Positions 22,153 to 33,664 of a DNA stretch of 64,000 nt are shown here, one piece after another. A program made the position numbers and the translations under genes. A model generated the notes under the pieces. That model searched no databases. It worked only from the letters and a program-made list of their open reading frames with translations, and had not been told where the DNA came from. This DNA is from Locusta migratoria (taxonomy: Eukaryota > Arthropoda > Insecta > Orthoptera > Acrididae). Every line of letters starts with the position of its first letter. The first letter of the stretch is position 1. The DNA lies in the NCBI GenBank assembly GCA_026315105.1, contig CM048744.1:974528221-974592220 (forward strand), written 5' to 3'.

Positions 22153-23268
22153 GATCTACATCTACATGGAATACTCTGCATATCACATTTAAGTACCTCG
22201 CAGAGGGTTCATCGAACCACCTTTATACTATTTCACCTCCCATTCCATTCTCGAAGAGCGCGCGAGAAGAAAGGACATCTCAATCTCTCCGTTAGAGCTT
22301 TCATTTCTCGTATTTTATTCTGAAGATCGCATCTACCTATGTAAATGGAAGTCAACAATATATCATTGCATTCGGAGGACAATGAGGGCGATATGAGTTT
22401 CTTCAGTGGACCACGCCGCAGAGATAAAAGCCGATGTCGTAATGACTCCCATCCCAGATCCTGAATCATTTCCGCTGTCTACCCTGTATCGTGACAATAC
22501 AAAACGGGCTGCCCTTTTTTGGACTCTTTCGATGTCTTCCGTCAAACCTACTTGATAAGAATCCCACAAATGTTCAAATGTTTTTTAAGCTTAAAGGCCT
22601 TAACTGTGGGGTCATCAGTCCATAAACTTACGAACTACTTGTGAACTAGCTTATACTAAAGACGGCACAAACATCCATGCGATAGGGGGGATTCGAACCC
22701 CCGACGGAACGGCCTCGCGCATCGTAACATAGCGCCTCAATGCTCTCGGCCGCTCCGCCGCGGCGAGGAACCCACACTGGGCAGCAATACTCCAAATGAC
22801 GACGGACAGGCTTGGTGTACGCAGTCTCTTTATTAGTTCTGTTGCATCTATTAAGTGTTCTGCCAATGAAACGCATTCTCTCGTTCGCCTTTCCTAAGAC
22901 AAAATTTTAGTGTTCTTTCCATTTTAAGTCTGATGTAGTAATTGTTAAGTATTTAGTGTAGTTTACGGCCTTCACATATCATTGATTTATCTTCTAAATA
23001 AGTTTAACGGATTTCTTTACGTACTCATTTGCACGATTTCACACTTCTCATTATTTAGAGTCAATTGCCAATTTTTATACCATAGTGATATCTTATTCAG
23101 ATGGTTCTGGAATTAGTTTTTAAGTTCAAATGACTTTGCTAGACGATAAATGACGCTGACATCTGCAAACAACCTAAGAGAGCTGCTCAGATTTTCTACC
23201 AGATCGTTTATGTGGATAAACAACAATAGAGGACCAATAACACTACCCTGTGGAACGGTGTCGTCATT
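22153..23268 (-). pseudogene. LINE relic (CR1/L2-type) split by a SINE
   Basis: The 3' tail TCTACATCTACAT (minus-strand ATGTAG repeats) is at 22157. Minus-strand text includes SRALREWNGR, WDSYQVGLTEDIERVQKRAA, RFIGRTLNRCNRTNKETAY, LRLFADVSVIYR (FADD altered to FADV) and VPQGSVIGPLL. Split by the SINE at 22568-22765. Same group as 40575-42944. Confidence 0.88.
22568..22765 (-). mobile_element. SINE-A, variant 3, nested in LINE
   Basis: Head GCCGCGGCGGAGCGGCCGAG on minus, B box GGGTTCGAATCCCCC, tail AAACATTTGAACATTTG. The LINE text resumes on both sides (GGAACCCACACTGG). Confidence 0.9.
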
Positions 23269-23334
23269 GAATGACTTTAGTAGGAAACAGGATGGCATGG
23301 ATCAAATATCTAGGTAGTGTGATGAATGACAACG

Positions 23335-23905
23335 AGTGTAAAATGTAGAAAAATGTAAGGTAATATAGATGAGTAGGAGAAACAATCAGGTACTATTCGA
23401 ATACAGTATTAGTAGTGTGCTGCTTGACAGAGTCTCGTCAGTTACGTACCTAGGCGTAACGCTGCACAGCGATATGAAATGGAACGAGCATATAAGAACA
23501 GTAGTGGGGAAGGCGAATGGTCGACTTAGGTTTATTGGGAGAATTTTGGGAAGTTGTGATTCGTCTGTGAAGGAGATCGCATATAAAACGCTTGCACGAC
23601 AACGTCTTGAGTATTGCTCAAGTGTTAGGGGTCCCCCCCAGACCGTTTTAAAGGAGGACATAGAGACAGTTCAGATTAGATCAATGTGCGAGTGTTATTG
23701 AAATGCTTCGGGAGTCCGGGAGTCAAATGCGAGTCGTTGGAAGGGAGGCGACGTTCTTTTCGAGAAGCACTGTTGAAGAAATTTAGAGGGCCGGAATTTG
23801 AGACGGACTGCAGAACGATTCTACTGCCGCCAACCTACATTTCGCGTAAAGACCACAAGGATAAGATCAGAAAGATTAGAGATTACTGTCCCGTTTGATT
23901 CGTGG
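23335..23905 (+). pseudogene. LINE relic (CR1/L2-type), thumb and C-terminus
   Basis: SVTYLGVTLHSDMKWNEHIR, GRLRFIGRILGSCDSSVKEI and LPPTYISRKDHKDKIRKIR match residues about 765-925 of the 43-46 kb ORF2. Frameshifts near 23690 and 23740. Truncated at both ends. Confidence 0.9.
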
Positions 23906-24069
23906 AAAAATCCGTTGCCGATTTGCCTCCGTGTGGACTGTAGTCTGTCTAATTTTATCCTTGAACTCTTATCGCGAGAGTAAGCAATATGTTAGTAATA
24001 ACTTCGTAGGCTTTCCCGGCGTGAAAAATCTTCGAAGTCTTCACGGGTTTTCTGCCGGATAATAAAATC

Positions 24070-24125
24070 AAACCGATTCAATATTTCGACGGTCAACTGT
24101 CCGCCATCTTCAGGAACGTTTGCTT
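24070..24125 (-). ncRNA. hammerhead-ribozyme-like motif, second copy
   Basis: Minus strand in order: TTC (24114-24116) preceding CTGAAGA (24107-24113), extra T (24106), stem GGCGG/CCGTC (24101-24105 with 24088-24092), GAAA (24084-24087), TATT, then GAAT (24076-24079), which pairs back with the TTC. The layout equals 18479-18530 but every stem has different bases that still pair. The surrounding repeat is about 23990-24126. Confidence 0.45.
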
Positions 24126-24126
24126 T

Positions 24127-24420
24127 TAGGCTGTGGCTAAGCCATGTCTCCACAATATCATTTCTTCCAGGAGTGCTAGTCTTGTACGTTTCGCAGGAGA
24201 GCTTCTGTGAAGTTTGGAAAGTAGCAGGCGAGGTACTGGCGGAAGTAAAGTTGTGAGGCGGCATCGTGAGTCGTGTCGGGATAGCTCAGTCGGTAGAGTG
24301 CTTGCCCGCGAAAGGCAAAGGTCCCAGGTTCGAGTCCCGGTTCCGGCACACAATTTTAATCTGCCTGGAAATTTCATATCAGCGCACACTCCGCTGCAGA
24401 GTAAAAGTTTCATTCCAGTG
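24127..24420 (+). mobile_element. SINE-B, near full length
   Basis: Body from TGGCTAAGCCATGTCTCC, then GTCGTGTCGGGATAGCTCAG, GCTTGCCCGCGAAAGGCAAAG, B box AGGTTCGAGTCCC, TTTCATATCAGCGCACACTC and CTGCAGAGTAAAAG. The most complete copy here. Confidence 0.88.
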
Positions 24421-24529
24421 CTTTTGTTGGTTCATCAGCAGGTGTAATAAATCAGTTAAATAAAGGCCGTAGGCGAAATATAAACATAGATGAATGGAAA
24501 GATGTGAAAAGGAAGTGTCTTAGGCAGAG

Positions 24530-24905
24530 TGGAAAAGAATATACAACTCGGAAAGGCACTGTGAACGTTGCAAAGAAGCCAAAAGCAGAGGTAAGTGGAA
24601 TACCTTGCCATGTTTTTGTTTATAGACTTTGGTCCAATATTCTACGTGCTGTCTTCTGAGCCAGTTACGTAGCTCCAATTTTATCATTGCCTTGGTGATT
24701 GTCAGGACAGGTTCCGGTCCAATAAATGGAGTCTCTGCCCCCATCCTGGCTAATCTGTCGTTATGATCGTTGCCACTGATCCCCCGGTGGCCAGGGACCC
24801 ACAATAGGTTTACTCTATTGCTTTCCCCTAGCTCCACCAGAACCCTATGACATTCTGCAACAATTTTGGACCTTGTTGCAGGAGCTGCCAGTGAAAACCT
24901 TAACT
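24530..24905 (-). pseudogene. LINE RNase H domain fragment
   Basis: The minus-strand ORF contains ATRSKIVAECHRVLVELGES and VNLLWVPGHRGISGNDHNDR followed by LARMGAETPFIGPEP. This is the C-terminal half of an RNase H domain (the WVPGH and the following N-x-x-x-D block) as found downstream of RT in I/Jockey-type LINEs. The zinc-knuckle part of a similar element is at 38990-39290. No RT in this copy. Confidence 0.75.
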
Positions 24906-25175
24906 TACAAGAATAAAACATTGCTTTTAATAGCTGAACACATTTGTACAGATGCATATGGAATGAGTCCCAATAAAGTATATCACGAAATAGACCCCAC
25001 ATATAATTTTCCTCTCTGCTGAAAACTTACTGATTTGATGGTTACATCCTTTTTCCAGGGCGGTATTCAGTTATAACCAATACCTGATTAAAATACATTA
25101 CCATATGTATGTTGTGTATGGTAGCTCACATGATCCCCTAGCTTTGAGCAGTGTGGATCGAGATGATATTTCTGC

Positions 25176-25356
25176 CGCGGTGGAGTAGCCGAGCGGTCGA
25201 AAGCGTCTCGCTGTGAGAGCGCGCGGTTGCTCGCCGTGGAGGTTCGAGTCCTCCCTGGGGCATGGGTGTGTGTGTTGTCCTTAGGTTAGTTTAAGTAGTT
25301 TGTAAGCTACGGACTTATGACCACGCAGTTTGATTTACAAACATTTGAACATTTGA
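25176..25356 (+). mobile_element. SINE-A, variant 2
   Basis: CGCGGTGGAGTAGCCGAGC head, GGTTCGAGTCCTCCCTGGGG, tail ACAAACATTTGAACATTTGA. Perfect 13-bp duplication ATGATATTTCTGC (25163-25175, 25357-25369). Confidence 0.95.
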
Positions 25357-25406
25357 ATGATATTTCTGCTGCTACTTTTCAGGCATTACTAGTAACTTTT
25401 AAATGC

Positions 25407-26083
25407 TTGTTTGTTGTTGTGGTTTTCAGTCCGGAGACTGGTTTGATGTAGCTCCCCACAATACCCTATCCTGAGCAAGCCTCTTCGTCTCCACACAAGA
25501 ACGGCAACCTACATCTGTCTGAATCTGCTTACTGTATCCATCTCTTCGTCTTCCTCTGCGGTTTTTACCCCACTCACTTCACTCCAACGGTAAATTCACA
25601 ATTCCTTGATGTCTAAGAATGTGCCCTACCAATCTATCCCTTCTTTTAGTCAAGGTATGTCAGAAATTTCTTCTCTCCCCAATTCTGCTCAGTACCTCCT
25701 CATTAGCAACGCGATTCACCCACCTAATCTTCAGCATTCTTCTGTAGCACCACATTTGAAAGGCCTGAATCCTCTTCCTGTCCGCACTGTTTATCGTCCA
25801 TGTTTCACTCCCATACAAGGCAACACTCCATACAAGTGCCTTCAGAAAAGACTTCCTTAGGCTTAAATCAATATTCGATGTTAACAAATTTCTCTTTTTC
25901 AAGAACGCTTTTCTACCCGTTGCAATTCTGCATTTTATATCCTCTGTACTGCGACCATCATTTGTTATTTTACTGCCCAAGTAACAAAACTCATCTACCT
26001 CCTTTATTGCTTCGTTACCTAATCTAATTCCTTCAGCATCACCTGATTTTCTTAGTCTGCACTCCATTACCCTAGTTTTGCTC
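25407..26083 (-). pseudogene. RTE-type LINE relic, thumb to 3' end
   Basis: A 135-codon open minus-strand ORF (25660-26067): KSGDAEGIRLGNEAIKEVDE, FCYLGSKITNDGRS, VALYGSETWTI and MWCYRRMLKIRWVNRVANEE. The 3' end is the (CAA)n/(TTG)n tail at 25407-25420 next to the TTCAGTCCGGAGACTGG block. 5'-truncated just after FADD. Confidence 0.9.
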
Positions 26084-26299
26084 TAATGCTATATTCAGAA
26101 AAAACTTCATTAAAGATGACAACAGGAACTCGATTAAATTTCTAATTGAATCAAACAACATGAAGAAGCACTGAAGCAATTCCAAGGCCTTCCTCGTACG
26201 TCTGCCAACATACGGTGCAGTATTTCAGTAACCAGATGCACAGTTGTAGGGGCCAGTGTAGGTGAGAGTTATCGGCACGCTGCGAGCACTGCGCATGTG

Positions 26300-26323
26300 T
26301 TCGTGTGTGTGTGTGTGTGTGTG
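26300..26323. repeat. (GT)n microsatellite
   Basis: About 12 GT units. Confidence 0.95.
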
Positions 26324-26822
26324 TGACTTAGCGTGCGGCTGACAGCTGCTGACGACGGCCGCCAAATTAATTATCAGCCACGCCTGCTGACGATGCACGC
26401 AGCGGCCGAAACACCCACCGTGCTAGTCCGCACATGTTACACGCGACGCGCTACTGCAATACAACCCGTAATTAGAGCTATGTTTTCACGCTAACAACAA
26501 CCCTGCTGAACCTTAGTGACATTTCATTCTCTATGCGCAGTTTCCGTACTACTCCTACATTAATAGACTCCTGGCCATTAAAATTGCTACACCACGAAGA
26601 TGACGTGCTACAGATGCGAAATTTGAACCGACAGGCAGAAGATGCTGTGATATGCAAATGATTGGCTTTTCCGAGCACTCACACTAGGTTGGTGCCGGTG
26701 GCGACACCTACAACGTGCTGACATGAGGAACGTTACCAACCGATTTCTCATACACAAACAGCAGATGACCGGCGTTGCCTGGTGAAACGTTGTTGTGATG
26801 CCTCGTATAAGGAAGAGAAATG

Positions 26823-27014
26823 AAAATGTTCAAATGTTTGTAGAGCTTACGGGACTTAACTACGGAGTTATTGGTCCATAAATTACAAACTACTTATGAA
26901 CTAGCTAACACTAAGGACGGCAAAAGTATCCATGCCCGAGGGGGGATTCGAACCCCCGACCGTCGTGACAGTCCAGACTGTGACTGGCGCGCCGCAGAAC
27001 CCTCGGCCACCGCT
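26823..27014 (-). mobile_element. SINE-A, variant 1, nested in Tc1
   Basis: Minus-strand head at 27014, tail at 26823. Duplication GGA(A/G)GAGAAATG on both sides (26811-26822, 27015-27026), where uninterrupted Tc1 copies have it once. Confidence 0.95.
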
Positions 27015-27151
27015 GGAGGAGAAATGCATACCATCAGTTTCCGATTGTGATAAAGGTCGGATTGTAGCATATCGCGATTGCGGTTTATCGTATCGCGACA
27101 TTGCTGCTCGCGTTGGTCACGATCCAATGACTGTCAGCGGAATATGGACTC

Positions 27152-27331
27152 GGTGGGGTAGCCGAGCGGTCTAAAGCGGTCTAAAGCCCCTGCGGAGCGC
27201 GGGGTTGCTTGCCGTGGAGGTTCGAGTCCTCACTGGGGTATGGGTGTGTGTGTTGTCCTTAGGTTAATTTACCTTTGTAAGCTACGGACTGATGACCACG
27301 CAGTTTGGTCCCATAGATTTACAAACATTTG
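27152..27331 (+). mobile_element. SINE-A, variant 2, nested in Tc1
   Basis: GGTAGCCGAGCGGTCTAAAG head (with GCGGTCTAAA duplicated), B box GGTTCGAGTCC, tail ACAAACATTTGAA. Short flanking duplication around A(C/A)TCGGTGG. Confidence 0.92.
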
Positions 27332-27974
27332 AATCGGTGGGATCAGGAGGGCAATACGGAACGCCGTGCTGGATCACGATGGTCTCGTATCACTAGCAGT
27401 CGAGATGACAGGCATCGTATCCCATGGCTGTAACGGATCGTGCAGTCACATCTCGATCCCTGAGTCAAAAGATGGAGACGTTTGCAAGACAACAACCATC
27501 TGCGAGAACAGTTAGACGACGTTGGCAGCAGCTTGGACTATCAGCTCGGAGACCATGGCTGCGGTTACCTTTGACGCTGCATCACAGACAGGAACGCCTG
27601 CGATGGTGGACGCAACGACGAAACTGGGTGCACAAATGTCAAAACGTCTTATCTTCGGATGAATCCAGGTTATGTTTACAGCATCATGATGGTCGCATCC
27701 GTGTTTGGCGACATGATTGTCCAAGGGATACCCGTTTATCATCTACATTTCTTCTTGGTGTAGAAATTTTAATGGTCAGTAATGAATTTACCAAACAATC
27801 CACGGGCACAATACTTCGGCTATCATGCATGTCGCCATCGTCAGGTGCTATGACTGACTGGGGAGACGCGGTGTCTCATGTTCCCCCTTCCCGCGCTCCG
27901 TTGATGCGTTTTCTCTGCAGTACGCGCCCGAGGGCAGTACAGTAGGTTGCTTCTTCGGTCACCGGTAGGGCCAC

Positions 27975-28110
27975 AATCTAGACCGCTGCTCGTACCGAGC
28001 GCTCTAAGGAACCATGCTGTGGACTGCGCAGCTGCTCTCCGTTGGAGTTTCTGAGTCTTCCCTCGAGCATGAGTATATGTGTTGTCCTTAGGATAAGTTT
28101 GTTAACGCCT
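27975..28110 (+). mobile_element. SINE-A relic, degenerate
   Basis: GTACCGAGCGCTCTAAGG, TTTCTGAGTCTTCCCTCGAG and TGTGTTGTCCTTAGGATAAG align with variant 2 with many changes. Tail missing. Confidence 0.65.
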
Positions 28111-28233
28111 AAAGCGTGACGCTGCCTTCTACCTAAGTGCAGCGTGACACCTACTGTGCATATCTGTGAGTGCAGTATGCCACCAATAAAGCAAATGCTA
28201 TATCTAACAAAGTACTGCAAGTCACTATATGCA

Positions 28234-29562
28234 CTTGTTGTTGTTGTTGTGATCTTCAGTCCGCAGACTGGTTTGATGCAGCTCTCCACGCTACCCTGTC
28301 CTGTGCAAGTCTCTTCATCTGAGAATACGTTCGGCAACCTACATCCTTTTCAATATGCTTACTATATTCGTCCCTCGATCTCCTTCTACAATTTTTACCC
28401 CACACGCTTCCTTCTAACACTAAGTTGACAATTCATGGATGTCTCAGACTCTGTCCAACCAATCTATCCTTTCTCTTACTCAGGATATGCCAGAAACTCC
28501 TTTTCTCCCCTATTCGGTTAAGCACCTCCTCATTAGTTACATGATCTACCCATCCACTTTTCATCATTCGTCTGTAGCACCACATTTCAAAAGCTTCTTT
28601 TTGTCTGAACTCCTTATCGTCCACGTTTCACTCCCATACAATGCTACACTCCAGACAAATGCTTTCAGAAAGGACTTCCTGACATTTAAATTAGTATTGA
28701 ATGTTAACAAGTTTCGCTTCTGTAGAAATGCTTTTCTTCCCATAGCCATTCTGCATTTTAAATCTATTTTTCTTCGGCCATCAGAAGTTATCTTCCTACC
28801 CAAATAACAAAACTCATCTACTACTTTTATTGTCTCATTACCTAATCTAATTCCTTCAGCATCGCCTTATTTTCTGACATTACATTCCATTACTTTCGTT
28901 TTACTTTTGTTAATGTTCATCTTATATCTTCCTTTCAAGACACTGTCCATCCCATTCAATTGCTCTTCCAGATCTTTTGCGGTCTCCGACAGAATTATTA
29001 TGTCATCGGCAAACTACAATGTTTTTATCTCTTCCCCCTGCACTTTAATACCATCTCCAATTTTCTCCTTCCATTCCTTCACTGCCTGCTCAATGTACAG
29101 ATTGAACAACATTGGGGAAAGGCTACAACACTGCCTTACTCGCTTCCCAACCTGTGCCTCCATTTCTTGCCCTTCGACTCTAAAACTGCTTTCTGGTTTT
29201 TGTATACGTTGAGTATAACTCTTCGCTCCCTATGTTTTACCCCTGATACCTTCAAAATTTGGAAGAGTGTATTCCAGTCGACATTGTGAAAAGCTTTCTC
29301 CAAATCGACAAACGCTAAAAACGTAGGTTTGCCTTTCATTAGCCTATCTTCTAAGATAAGTCGTAATGTGAGTATTGCCCCTCGTGTTCCTACATTTCTC
29401 CTAAATCCAAACTGATCTTTCCCGAGGTTGGAGTCCACAAGATTTTCCATTTGTCTGTAAATAATTCATGTTAGTATTTTGCACCCATGACTTAGTAAAC
29501 TGGTAGTTCTGTAAATTTCACATTTGTCTGCACTTGCTTTCTTTGGAATTACAAAATTCTTC
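28234..29562 (-). pseudogene. RTE-type LINE relic, RT to 3' end
   Basis: 3' tail (TTG)n at 28236-28250. Reading 5'->3' on minus: KDQFGFRRNVGT, VDLEKAFHNVDWNTLFQILK, FADD region near 29000 (altered), GRKAFLQKRNLLTFN, VALYGSETWTI and MWCYRRMMKSGWVDHVTNEE. Frames broken at several points. Joined head to head with 29563-29802. Confidence 0.9.
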
Positions 29563-30920
<1,358 letters not shown>

Positions 30921-31196
30921 TGAAGCTATAAAAATTGCCTACAAGATTTTTGAGAGTGAGAAAGCTCAAAACTCGGCACGATTCACAATACTGAAAAATA
31001 AAGTTAAAATTAATTCTGACTTTTTCAACAGCACTTTTCAAAACTCAAATTATTTTTTCTTTGACTACCATTTATAGTATTTCATTTTCAAACAACAATT
31101 CAAAGTAAGCTAATGGCCTGAATTAGTGGTAATTCAAAGTTTTAGCCTTCTTTCGGGAATGTTAAATGTATCTGCAGTTGGGGCAGAAATACTGTC

Positions 31197-31379
31197 GGCC
31201 GGCCGCGGTGGCCGAGGTGACTGAGGCGCTCCAGTCACGGTCAGCACGGCCACTACGGTCGAGGGTTCGAATCCCCCCACGGGCATGGATATTTGTGCCG
31301 TCCTAGTTTGTAAGTAGTTCATAAGTAGTGTGTAAGTTTAGGGACTGATGACCCCGTAGTTAAGTCCCATAAGCTTATA

Positions 31380-31415
<36 letters not shown>
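31197..31415 (+). mobile_element. SINE-A, variant 1, with long A tail
   Basis: Head GGCCGGCCGCGGTGGCCGAG, B box GGTTCGAATCCCCCC, then about 38 A. Perfect duplication AAATACTGTC (31187-31196, 31416-31425). 30921-31186 before it is featureless. Confidence 0.95.
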
Positions 31416-31421
<6 letters not shown>

Positions 31422-31425
31422 TGTC

Positions 31426-31804
31426 GCATTCCTTCCAGTCGGGTGAGACTGCACTGTTAATTCGTCTTCTGAAGAACTGTCAAAAGACAATAACATCTCG
31501 TCTTCCTTATTATAACCATCTATCAAAACTCGCAGAACTTCAGTCAGCCCAACTATAGCGCAAAACGTTCGAAAATTAGCACGCGCAGAAAGGTAAAAAA
31601 CTTTCGTAAAATTGTAGCCTATCCAAATAACTTTCTGTAAACATGAGTTTAATGAGTTTACTAGTGGCCATCCTTCAAACTGCATCGGCAGAGACAAAAA
31701 AATGAATAAAACAGCGTGGAAGGCATATGACGCACACGCTGAGCGAGAGCTCGTTAGGAGACCTCTCATGCCGTCGCACACGCTTGAGAGGTTAAGTGGT
31801 TTTA
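31426..31804. other. open stretch of unknown origin
   Basis: Minus strand is open from 31910 through this region (ANFRTFCAIVGLTEVLRVLI and SFDSSSEDELTVQSHPTGRN). With the SINE mentally removed, the frame continues a further 15 codons to a stop near 31140. No recognised domain. Could be an old exon or an unknown repeat. Confidence 0.3.
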
Positions 31805-31866
31805 AAAGGTATAGGGACTGAAGACCACCGCAGTTTGGTCCCATAGTTTTACAAATATTTGAACAT
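31805..31866 (+). mobile_element. SINE-A tail fragment
   Basis: GGGACTGAAGACCACCGCAG, TTTGGTCCCATAG and ACAAATATTTGAACATT match the variant-2 tail. Head absent. Confidence 0.75.
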
Positions 31867-32040
31867 TGATTTGATGCGATCATCTTTGCATGTTTTAAGG
31901 GTTCTGCCAATAAAACGCAGTCTCTGGTTCGCCTTTCCCACGATATTATCTACGTGTTCCTTCCAATTTAAGTCTGAAGTAATAGTAATTCCTAGGTATT
32001 TTCTGGAGTTTACGGTCTTCACTTTTGATTGTTCTCGACA
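31867..32040 (-). pseudogene. LINE fragment (CR1/L2-type)
   Basis: SKVKTVNSRKYLGITITSDL and NWKEHVDNIVGKANQRLRFI match the thumb region of the group. Truncated at both ends; the 5' side joins the Penelope-like relic. Confidence 0.85.
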
Positions 32041-32448
32041 ACGATCTTCGATGGGAGGCACTGTCTGTCCAATATGAGATTATATCTTTGCACATTTACA
32101 AGAAACTGGTACACACCGGCCTTCCACAAAGCGAGATCATCTTTGACACTCCCCAAAAATGATAGTGTTTTATTTGGAGACTCGCTAGTTCTTCAATTTA
32201 TGTCCGATTCTTTCCGATAGTGGTCCGGTGTACAGTAGATAAGTAATGCGTACTACCTGCTCCTTAACTTTTTTACTGCAGTGGTGGGTCGGAGAGCACA
32301 CTCGATCTGCTATTCTGAGTACCCGTTTTTTACGGAATACAGACCTTATGTGTTCCAGCTCCTGGGAAAGAATCTCTGCATCTGAGATTTTGAACGTCCT
32401 ATGTACAAGTGTTCTTAGTAATTCAGCTCTCGCCTGATTCTCGGACAA
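32041..32448 (-). pseudogene. Penelope-like element relic 1, connector and GIY-YIG start
   Basis: Minus strand: ARAELLRTLVHRTFKISDAE, ILSQELEHIRSVFRKKRVLR and GPLSERIGHKL, as in the C-terminal connector of Penelope-like reverse transcriptases. Frameshifted after that: VPVSCKCAKI, SHIGQTVPPIEDRCRE, which corresponds to the P-C-x-C-G...YIGQT...R..EH start of a GIY-YIG endonuclease. In this order it is the C-terminal third of such a protein. Broken by a stop in place of the first GIY tyrosine. Lies directly downstream of a second copy. Confidence 0.7.
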
Positions 32449-32521
32449 ACAACGTTATGCGATCGCCGACAGGTCCGGATAGATCAGTCTGGTTTTCTCG
32501 GCAACGGTCTTCGATGGTAGG

Positions 32522-32945
32522 TGTGGTGTCGCACAAGTATGAAGTGCGCGCCACGTACTTTCGCCGCGCGCCGCCATGCACGCACGGCGCGGCGTTATTA
32601 CGACGTCGCCACGAGCGCCCTCTGCTGCAACTCCGCTCGTGGCCACGACTGCTGCATCGACCACTTGGGAATCAGATAGGCACCAGTTAAGACTTGGCTA
32701 TCGGATAGGCACTAGGAATCATCAGTAGGCAGGCCTCTGTCTAAACTATGTATCAACATTCTACTAGTCTGCTGCTCTCCAAGTTAAGTACTGTAATTTT
32801 TCTTGAAATATATCTCTTATACTAATCTAGCTTAGTGTTTCCAGTTTCTGCTGTCCTACTGGCTGGTCACCGACGTACCTGCACACACGTGCATCCTTTA
32901 TTCCTGTGTCGGTCTCTTTCTACTCGGTCACCGACACCTACGACA
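32522..32945. mobile_element. candidate solo LTR inside Penelope-like relic 2
   Basis: Starts TGTGGTGTCGCACA and ends GGTCACCGACACCTACGACA, giving TG...CA termini with GGTGTC/GACACC inverted. It splits the endonuclease text at IGQT / TIEDRCRE. No clean target duplication found, so tentative. The interior is GC-rich at first (32545-32660). Confidence 0.4.
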
Positions 32946-33308
32946 ACCGGCGGAAACGAGACACAAAAGTAGGCACTGTCTGTCCAATATACGAATATAC
33001 CTGTGCACATTTACAAGGAACTGCTACACACCGGCCTTCCACAAAGCTATATACATATAAAAACAAGGTGGTGTGCGTTTTCTTCCTACACACACGATAG
33101 CGCAGGGTGCCATCAGCTCTTCTCCTTGCCATCACGTCCTGGAAAATAGTTATATTCCTCTTGATTCTGTCTCTATAGTGAATGTAATGTTCGGATCTAT
33201 TGGGATCAGGTTTGTAAGGAACTCATGGAATTTGTCTATACTATGAGGGCAAATGACGAAAGTGTCGTCCATATAACGGGGAAAAACACGTGGGTGTCTG
33301 TTTGAATG

Positions 33309-33502
33309 TTCAAATATTTGTATAGTCTATGGGACTTAACTACGGGGTCATCAGTCCCTAAACTTAGAAACTACTTATGAACTACTTACGAACTAGGACG
33401 GCACAAATATCCATGCACGAGGGGGGATTCAAACCCCCGACCGTAGTGGCCGTGCAGATCGTGACTGGAGCGCTTTAGTCCCCTCGGCCACCGCGGCCGG
33501 CT
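33309..33502 (-). mobile_element. SINE-A, variant 1, nested in Penelope-like relic
   Basis: Minus-strand head GCCGGCCGCGGTGGCCGAGG. Duplication CT(G/A)TTTGAATG on both sides (33298-33308, 33503-33513). Confidence 0.94.
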
Positions 33503-33664
33503 CTATTTGAATGACTCCTCTTCGTTAGTTCATAACATTCCCAGTTAAACAGAGATACCTGCAAAAGTCGGTCAGATTTTCGTCACATTTCTCACCAATG
33601 AGCTCAAGTAACTCCAGTAGACGCAGCCTGATGAAAAACGAAACGATGTCTTAGCTCACTAGTA

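Larger units (their letters stand above)
26567..27784 (+). pseudogene. Tc1-like element with two nested SINEs and an internal deletion
   Basis: 5' terminal repeat CTGGCCATTAAAATTGCTAC at 26571 and 3' repeat AAATTTTAATGGTCAGTAATG at the end. Between them are the N-terminal region (KGRIVAYRDCGLSYRDIAAR), VTDRAVTSRSLSQKMETF, and LSSDESRLCLQHHDGRIRVW with the first catalytic Asp. At about 27715 the text jumps to the 3' UTR (GGATACCCGTTTATCATCT), losing the rest of the catalytic domain. Non-functional. Confidence 0.9.
32455..33662 (-). pseudogene. Penelope-like element relic 2, RT palm to GIY-YIG, interrupted twice
   Basis: Minus strand from the 5' side: a decayed region (33510-33660), then after a SINE RVFPRYMDDTFVICPHSIDK (catalytic YMDD) and PNITFTIE, then TLRYRVCRKKTHTTLFLYVY, then RCVAVPCKCAQVYSYIGQTV (GIY-YIG start). 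After a candidate LTR insertion it resumes as TIEDRCRE at about 32500. Retroelement enzymes of this kind copy RNA and cut DNA with the GIY-YIG domain. Multiple stops; the 5' end is cut by the Tc1 element at 33665. Confidence 0.72.

Noticed and set aside
31338..31910. 190-codon ORF as one gene
   Set aside because: Its C-terminal part is poly-Phe encoded by the SINE's A tail. Only the middle might be real.
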